From Bacteroidales bacterium UBA3824 (lineage in GTDB: Bacteria > Bacteroidota > Bacteroidia > Bacteroidales > UBA3824): 10,492 bases of DNA. The notes under the pieces were generated by a model. That model had not been told where the DNA came from. It saw only the letters and a list, made by a program, of their open reading frames with translations, and searched no databases. Made by a program: the position numbers and the translations under genes. The stretch is taken from positions 1 through 10,492 of the forward strand of contig DGIK01000012.1 in assembly GCA_002393195.1 (NCBI GenBank), in the 5' to 3' direction. This document shows, piece by piece, positions 6,272 to 10,492 of this stretch (position 1 is the stretch's first letter; each line of letters opens with the position of its first letter).

Positions 6272-9220
6272 ATGAAACACTTCATCACAATAATCTTCAT
6301 GCTACTCCCGCTACTCGCCACGCCGCAGAGCACGGAGTCAAACCAACTTTATGCAAAATCCCTCGAACTCAGCAATGCGGGAAAATACGATGAGGCTATC
6401 GTGCTACTGAAAAAGTGCGACTCGCTGGACAAAATCCAACTCGACCCTTCGCATGAAAACTACCATCGTGCTGAATATGGAATTGCAGTCTGCGAAACAG
6501 ACATCGCCGGACAATATTTTAACGCAAGAGATCTCGACGAAGCCATAAGACACCAAAAAAACTCAGTGGCTATTTTCAAAAGAATCATGGGCGAAGAATC
6601 CGACGAATACACCTCAGCATTGAGCAACACTGCCTTCATCTACAACGAGAAGGGCGACTTTGCCGAGGCTATAAGAATCGGAAACATTGTCGCTGAAACC
6701 CGCAAAAGATATTTGGGCGAAGATGCCCCCGAATATGCCACCGCGCTCTACAACCTTTCACATTTCTATAGCGATTATGGCAATTACAACAAGTGGATAA
6801 GGCTTGTTTCGGAGGCAATGAATATTTACAAAAACAAACTTGGCGAAGAATCCACCGAATATGCCAAGGCACTCGAAGACAAGGCTCTATACAATGTGTA
6901 TTTAGGCGACAACGTTGAAGCAATCAGGCTCGAAAAAATCGTAATCGAAATCCACAAAAAGGTATCCGGCGAAGTGAGCGAAAACTACACAATCGCTCTC
7001 GGCAACCTTGCAAACATGTATGGCATGATAGGCAATTATGACGAGGCAATCAGGCTCGAAACAATCCTCATGACCCTCAATAAGGAAATTTGGGGCGAAG
7101 ATAATCCTCAATATGCATCTACAGAAAGCACTCTCGCAACTTTGAATCAATGTTTGGGCAAACTACAAGAGGCACTCAGATTACAAAAGCAAGCGACGGA
7201 AATCAGCAAAAAATATTATGGAGAATACAACCCACGGTATGCCATGAGTCTCGATGCCCTTGCATGGCGTTACTTCGACGTTGAGGACTACGCCGAGGCT
7301 CTCAGGCTCGAAACTACCGTAATGGAAATCTTCAAGAGAAGTTATGGCGAGCGAAACGACATGTATGCGAAATCTCTCACTGCCCTTGCTTTGTTCAATT
7401 CTAAACTTGGCAAACATGACGAAGCAATACGGCTTGCAAATACCGGCATGGGAATCATAAACAAATTGAAAATCAGTCCGAATGACCGTGTTGGTGAAAT
7501 TAAAAAAGTTGCCGACGTACATTTCGCCGCCGGCAAATACGACAAGGCGACAGAGTTATACCAGCAATACTACACGAATGATATTAATTATATCTTGAAA
7601 AATTTTGCAACGATGACCACACAGGAGCGCGGAGATTTTTGGCATGATGGAAATGCTGTTTTCAACGACCGTTTACCATACGTCGCCTATAAAATATCAT
7701 CCTCAGACATCTTTTCAGTCGCCTACAACGGTTTGTTGCTCTCAAAAGGACTTCTCCTTAACGCCGAACTCGAAATCCAAAAACTTATCGAGCAAAGCAA
7801 TAACAAAGATTTAGAAAACCGATATTACCAACTCAAACAAAACCGAGTAATCCTCGACAGACTCTATCAGACGCCGGAAGACCAAAGGACTGTAAACCCC
7901 GAAACATTACAAAAACTGATAGACGACCAGGAACGCGCTCTGATGCAGTCGGTTACGGCTCTCGGCGACTACACGAAAAAACTTTCTATCACATGGCAGG
8001 ACGTACAACGCAACCTCAATGACAAAGACATTGCGATAGAGTTCATCAACATCAAAGACACCGAAAAACATTGGATATATTCTGCCTTCGTCCTCAAAAA
8101 AGGCATGACATCGCCCGAACTTGTAACGCTCTTTGATTCAGATAGTTTGAGACTGTTTGGATATGAAGATTCATGGGAAAACAAGACCAAGGCAGACTAC
8201 AACACCTCAAAACTCTACGACATGGTATGGACACCATTGTCCAAATACCTCGAAGGCGCGAAAAACGTCTATTTCGCCCCCGCCGGACAGATTCATTCCA
8301 TAGGCATCGAATACCTGACCGACGCCGACGGCAACCTGTTCGCCGAAAAATACAACGCCTACCGCCTTTCTTCCACACGCGAACTCGCCATGACACGCCC
8401 CGCAAACGCCAGCAAAAAAGCCACAACATACGGCGGCATCAAATACGATTTTTCAGCGGACGACTGGCAGAAACAACATGACGAAGAAAACGCGGAACAA
8501 AGGGGATTCCGCGACATCCCACAGTTGCCCGACAATCTTCGCGGAGGCGGCATGGCATACCTCGAAGGCACAAAAAAGGAATCCGAATCAATAGCCTCAC
8601 TACTTAGAAGAGCGCAATATGACGTGAGCGCAATATCCGACAAAGACGCCACCGAAGAATCCTTCAAAGCCCTGTCCGGCTCAAAAATGAAAATCCTTCA
8701 TATCGGCACCCACGGTTTCTATCAGAGCGAGGGCGACATGGAGAACGCCGGCTATAATTTCTACACATCATCCGCCAATCAAAGCGAAGAAGACCGCTCC
8801 ATGAGTTGCAGCGGGTTGCTGTTCGCCGGTGCAAACTCCGCACTCTCCCCGCGCCGCATCATCGAAATTCCCAAAGGCGCAGAAGACGGCATATTGACGG
8901 CAAAAGAAATTTCACGCTTGGATTTCCAGGGACTTGACATGGTGATATTGTCCGCATGTCAGACCGGGCTTGGCAAAATCACCGGCGAAGGCGTATTCGG
9001 ACTTCAACGCGGCTTCAAAAAAGCGGGCGCACAGACAATCATCATGAGCCTATGGAGCGTAGCCGACGAATCCACGGAACTCCTCATGACCCAATTTTTC
9101 AAGAGCCTCACCGCCGGACATTCAAAACGCGCCGCCTTCCTCACAGCCGTACAAGCCGTCCGTGAAAAATACCCCAACCCGCTGTACTGGGCGGCATTTG
9201 TGATGGTCGATGGGTTATAA
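6272..9220 (+). CDS. Exported TPR-CHAT protein (caspase-like protease domain)
   Basis: 982 residues. It opens with a probable Sec signal (MKHF, hydrophobic ITIIFMLLPLLA, then TPQS, residues 1-20), suggesting a periplasmic or envelope location; the cleavage site is not clear-cut. TPRs follow. The E-A-I/L-R-L helix motif recurs at 90, 132, 174 (KWIRL), 216, 258, 300, 342 and 384, exactly 42 residues apart, with imperfect units near 41 and 425. Each unit ends in a GE(E/D)x(P/T)xYA-type turn, as in kinesin-light-chain-like TPRs. A helical linker (450-585) leads to the CHAT domain (about 585-982), with YFAPAGQIHSIGIEYL (667-682), the His motif HIGTHG (810-815, His814), SGLLFAGAN (847-855), the nucleophile motif LSACQTG (893-899, Cys896), and GAQTIIMSLWSV (919-930). 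Both catalytic residues are present. By family it should be a caspase/separase-like peptidase activated through its TPR sensor. Its substrate is unknown. An upstream in-frame start at 6149 overlaps the divergent promoter and is rejected. Confidence 0.88.
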   Translation: MKHFITIIFMLLPLLATPQSTESNQLYAKSLELSNAGKYDEAIVLLKKCDSLDKIQLDPSHENYHRAEYGIAVCETDIAGQYFNARDLDEAIRHQKNSVAIFKRIMGEESDEYTSALSNTAFIYNEKGDFAEAIRIGNIVAETRKRYLGEDAPEYATALYNLSHFYSDYGNYNKWIRLVSEAMNIYKNKLGEESTEYAKALEDKALYNVYLGDNVEAIRLEKIVIEIHKKVSGEVSENYTIALGNLANMYGMIGNYDEAIRLETILMTLNKEIWGEDNPQYASTESTLATLNQCLGKLQEALRLQKQATEISKKYYGEYNPRYAMSLDALAWRYFDVEDYAEALRLETTVMEIFKRSYGERNDMYAKSLTALALFNSKLGKHDEAIRLANTGMGIINKLKISPNDRVGEIKKVADVHFAAGKYDKATELYQQYYTNDINYILKNFATMTTQERGDFWHDGNAVFNDRLPYVAYKISSSDIFSVAYNGLLLSKGLLLNAELEIQKLIEQSNNKDLENRYYQLKQNRVILDRLYQTPEDQRTVNPETLQKLIDDQERALMQSVTALGDYTKKLSITWQDVQRNLNDKDIAIEFINIKDTEKHWIYSAFVLKKGMTSPELVTLFDSDSLRLFGYEDSWENKTKADYNTSKLYDMVWTPLSKYLEGAKNVYFAPAGQIHSIGIEYLTDADGNLFAEKYNAYRLSSTRELAMTRPANASKKATTYGGIKYDFSADDWQKQHDEENAEQRGFRDIPQLPDNLRGGGMAYLEGTKKESESIASLLRRAQYDVSAISDKDATEESFKALSGSKMKILHIGTHGFYQSEGDMENAGYNFYTSSANQSEEDRSMSCSGLLFAGANSALSPRRIIEIPKGAEDGILTAKEISRLDFQGLDMVILSACQTGLGKITGEGVFGLQRGFKKAGAQTIIMSLWSVADESTELLMTQFFKSLTAGHSKRAAFLTAVQAVREKYPNPLYWAAFVMVDGL

Positions 9221-9222
9221 TC

Positions 9223-9275
9223 AAAAAAAACACGAAAACCACAGAAATATTCATTCCGTGATTTTCGTGTTTTTT
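9223..9275. terminator. Bidirectional terminator hairpin
   Basis: The arm with A-run plus CACGAAAACCAC (9223-9242) pairs with GTGATTTTCGTG plus T-run (9258-9275), with one internal C/A mismatch. The A-run and T-run make it usable on both strands. It lies between the convergent TPR-CHAT and NUDIX-regulator genes. Confidence 0.82.
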
Positions 9276-9306
9276 GTTGTTAATTACAATTGTTGTTAAT
9301 TGCAAT
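9275..9306. repeat. Tandem 16-bp repeat
   Basis: Two adjacent 16-bp units (9275-9290 and 9291-9306; TGTTGTTAATTACAAT and the same with G for the A at position 12). The second unit runs one base into the stop codon of the NUDIX gene. It looks like a small local duplication; no function is evident. Confidence 0.7.
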
Positions 9307-9980
9307 TATAATTTAAAACTGTGATCCTCGGCGTACCCGTCGAAATCAAAATAAAAAAGACTTGCGCCGCGTTTGCTCGTCGTCTTGTCTATTTCGCCGG
9401 TGGTAACAATGTGGTTTTCCTCAGTGAGTTTTTTCCTGAAATTGCGCTTGTCCAAAATCTCGCCGTAGATGGTCTCGTATAGGACTTGGAGTTGAGTGAG
9501 CGTGAATCTTTCGGGAATCAGATAGAATGCAATCGGATTCCACGAAAGTTTCTCCTGCAAAATCTTGTGTGCTTTCTCAATCATAATGTTGTGGTCGCCA
9601 TAGAGCGGTGGCAGGTTTGTAATCTCCACCCATTGCGCTTGAAACTTTTTTTTCAAGTCCTCGTCGTATTCCGAAGCCTGAATCAGTGCAAAATAACAGA
9701 TTGACACCACCCTTTCGCCCGGGTCGCGGTCCACATTTCCAAACGCGCCGACCTGTTCGATGTAGAAATCTTCAAGCCCGGTGAGTTCCTTGACGGTGCG
9801 TTTTGCGGCATTATCAACGCTCTCGTCGTCATCGACGAAACCGCCCATAAGCGACAGTTCACCTTTGCCGGGCTGCAAGTCCCTCGGACGTATCAAGACG
9901 TGGAGTTTGTTGTCAAAATACCCGAAAATGATGCAGTCGGTGGAAACGTAGAATTTTGGATGCTCTTGATAGTAACTCAT
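9306..9980 (-). CDS. NUDIX-type transcription regulator (NrtR/AraR-like)
   Basis: 224 residues. Residues 10-145 form a NUDIX domain (STDCIIFGYFDNKLHVLI, then LMGGFVDD). The NUDIX box begins at Gly47 with Glu53 at the right distance. However, the catalytic REUxEE stretch reads R61-T-V-K-E65: the Glu after Arg is Thr62 and the first Glu of the EE pair is Lys64. This loss is typical of NUDIX proteins that sense a ligand and do not hydrolyse it. Residues about 150-215 form the winged helix of NrtR-like regulators (RFTLTQLQVLYE, then DKRNFRKKL, then a Tyr/Phe strand near 209-213). In Bacteroides, a protein of this design (AraR) controls arabinose genes. Here the neighbour upstream is a probable sugar symporter, so a sugar-linked ligand is inferred. 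No promoter is visible in the 95-bp gap, so it may be read from upstream, past the inverted repeat. Confidence 0.82.
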   Translation of the reverse strand: MSYYQEHPKFYVSTDCIIFGYFDNKLHVLIRPRDLQPGKGELSLMGGFVDDDESVDNAAKRTVKELTGLEDFYIEQVGAFGNVDRDPGERVVSICYFALIQASEYDEDLKKKFQAQWVEITNLPPLYGDHNIMIEKAHKILQEKLSWNPIAFYLIPERFTLTQLQVLYETIYGEILDKRNFRKKLTEENHIVTTGEIDKTTSKRGASLFYFDFDGYAEDHSFKL

Positions 9981-9983
9981 TTC

Positions 9984-10071
9984 ATTAATTCATAATTCAT
10001 AATGCATAATTCATAATTGCCATCCGGCGGACGCCCGATTATGCATTATGAATTATGCATTATGCATTAAT
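9984..10071. repeat. Long inverted repeat with heptamer-built arms
   Basis: Two 36-nt arms (9984-10019 and 10036-10071) surround a GC-rich 16-nt centre that itself holds GGCG-GA-CGCC (10026-10035). Each arm is made of four 7-bp units: ATTCATA, ATTCATA, ATGCATA, ATTCATA on the left, and units of the form TATGCAT or TATGAAT on the right. The arms pair except at four positions exactly 7 nt apart (9990, 9997, 10004, 10011) plus one G-U pair. It fills the gap between the symporter and regulator genes. It may be a dispersed palindromic element and could act on the transcript as a hairpin. Confidence 0.8.
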
Positions 10072-10075
10072 TATT

Positions 10076-10492
10076 TTACCACAAAGAGAGATACAGGAAT
10101 GTCAGCAATGCGATTACGACAGCCGCGCCGATATTGAAGGTCTTGTCGGTCTTGAAGATGTCGAGGTCGATTGCAACGAGTTTCTTGTCCTGAACCGTGT
10201 CGAGGGCGTTAGAGCGGAGGTAGTAGCCGATGGTGAACATCAATGCTGCAAAGAACGCCATTGCGCCTTCCATGCCGTAGATGTGGAGAGTTTCGGAGAA
10301 GAAGCTTGCAACAAACAGCGCAAACGATACGCCGCCAATGACAAACATAATCTTGCTCCAGAAGAGTTGGGTCTTCACGTCGTCAGCCGACAATTCGGTG
10401 GCAGCCTCGGTGTCCTTGTTGCGGAGCGAGAGCCATACAAAGAGGATTACCAACGTGATGAATACCACGCCAGAGCGTACCAAGAACGGCAT
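10076..10492 (-). CDS. Probable Na+/sugar symporter (SSS family), C-terminal part
   Basis: 138 residues are visible, and the reading frame is open to the window edge. The Met at 10492 is probably internal, since full SSS symporters exceed 500 residues. Four hydrophobic segments are seen at about 5-23, 46-65, 74-92 and 119-137. The first (MPFLVRSGVVFITL, then SLRNK) resembles a late helix of SGLT-type transporters. The last (IDLDIFKTDKTFNIGA followed by a hydrophobic run ending in Trp138) resembles the C-terminus of Bacteroidota sodium/sugar cotransporters. The two middle segments are not part of that memory-based match. The gene lies 95 bp upstream of the NUDIX regulator on the same strand, which fits a sugar-uptake locus. 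The family call rests on short end motifs only; another multi-pass inner-membrane protein remains possible. Confidence 0.5.
   Translation of the reverse strand: MPFLVRSGVVFITLVILFVWLSLRNKDTEAATELSADDVKTQLFWSKIMFVIGGVSFALFVASFFSETLHIYGMEGAMAFFAALMFTIGYYLRSNALDTVQDKKLVAIDLDIFKTDKTFNIGAAVVIALLTFLYLSLW

Noticed and set aside
6272..9220. Membership in a type III-E CRISPR (gRAMP/Csx29) or gasdermin system
   Set aside because: No CRISPR repeats, Cas7-11-like protein or gasdermin-like hydrophobic protein is encoded nearby, and the protein appears to carry an export signal.
5253..9220. A conflict system pairing the nucleoside phosphorylase with the TPR-CHAT gene
   Set aside because: Phosphorylase-fold domains do occur in some immune NLR-like proteins, but here the enzyme has a complete salvage-type active site, its own promoter, and opposite orientation to the TPR-CHAT gene.
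9984..10071. CRISPR-like array from the heptamer repeats
   Set aside because: Units are 7 bp with no spacers, and the arms are inverted to each other.

Overview
The window looks like chromosomal DNA from a member of the Bacteroidota, most likely the order Bacteroidales. Three things support this. No start codon has a Shine-Dalgarno sequence; starts are preceded by A-rich stretches. Three promoters carry the Bacteroidota TTTG / 19 nt / TAnnTTTG layout or a one-base variant of it. The lipoproteins and enzymes are also of Bacteroidota type, including a surface lipoprotein with an acidic export signal after the lipobox cysteine and a NUDIX-type sugar-regulator homologue. I cannot name the genus.

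Layout, left to right: (1) 27-1772 (+), a surface lipoprotein with an Asn/Gly/Asp-rich linker and a transglutaminase-like Cys-His core, ending at a strong hairpin shared with the next, convergent gene. (2) 1862-3184 (-), a AAA-type ATPase with a C-terminal PD-(D/E)XK-like domain; its leader carries two tandem GTAAT-N4-ATTAC dyads. (3) 3360-4364 (+), divergent from the ATPase, a lipoprotein predicted to be a beta-propeller of the SdiA-regulated / phytase-esterase-like kind. (4) 4367-5248 and 5253-6122 (-), a two-gene operon of a nucleoside (uridine-type) phosphorylase followed 4 nt later by a SirB1-like degenerate transglutaminase protein. (5) 6272-9220 (+), divergent from that operon, a 982-residue exported protein with eight TPR units in an exact 42-residue register and a C-terminal CHAT caspase-like protease domain with its His/Cys pair intact. 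(6) 9306-9980 (-), a NUDIX-fold transcription regulator, downstream of (7) 10076-10492 (-), the C-terminal part of a probable Na+/sugar symporter cut by the window edge. Between 6 and 7 lies an 88-bp inverted repeat whose arms are built of heptamers.

Most of these are separate transcription units and not one pathway. The phosphorylase/SirB1-like pair is a probable operon. The NUDIX regulator next to the symporter fits a sugar-uptake locus like that of the Bacteroides AraR family. The most unusual gene is the TPR-CHAT protein: CHAT proteases are usually discussed as cytoplasmic effectors, but this one begins with what looks like an export signal and has no obvious partner nearby. No gap between genes exceeds 300 bases. 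No tRNA, rRNA, CRISPR array or transposase was seen.
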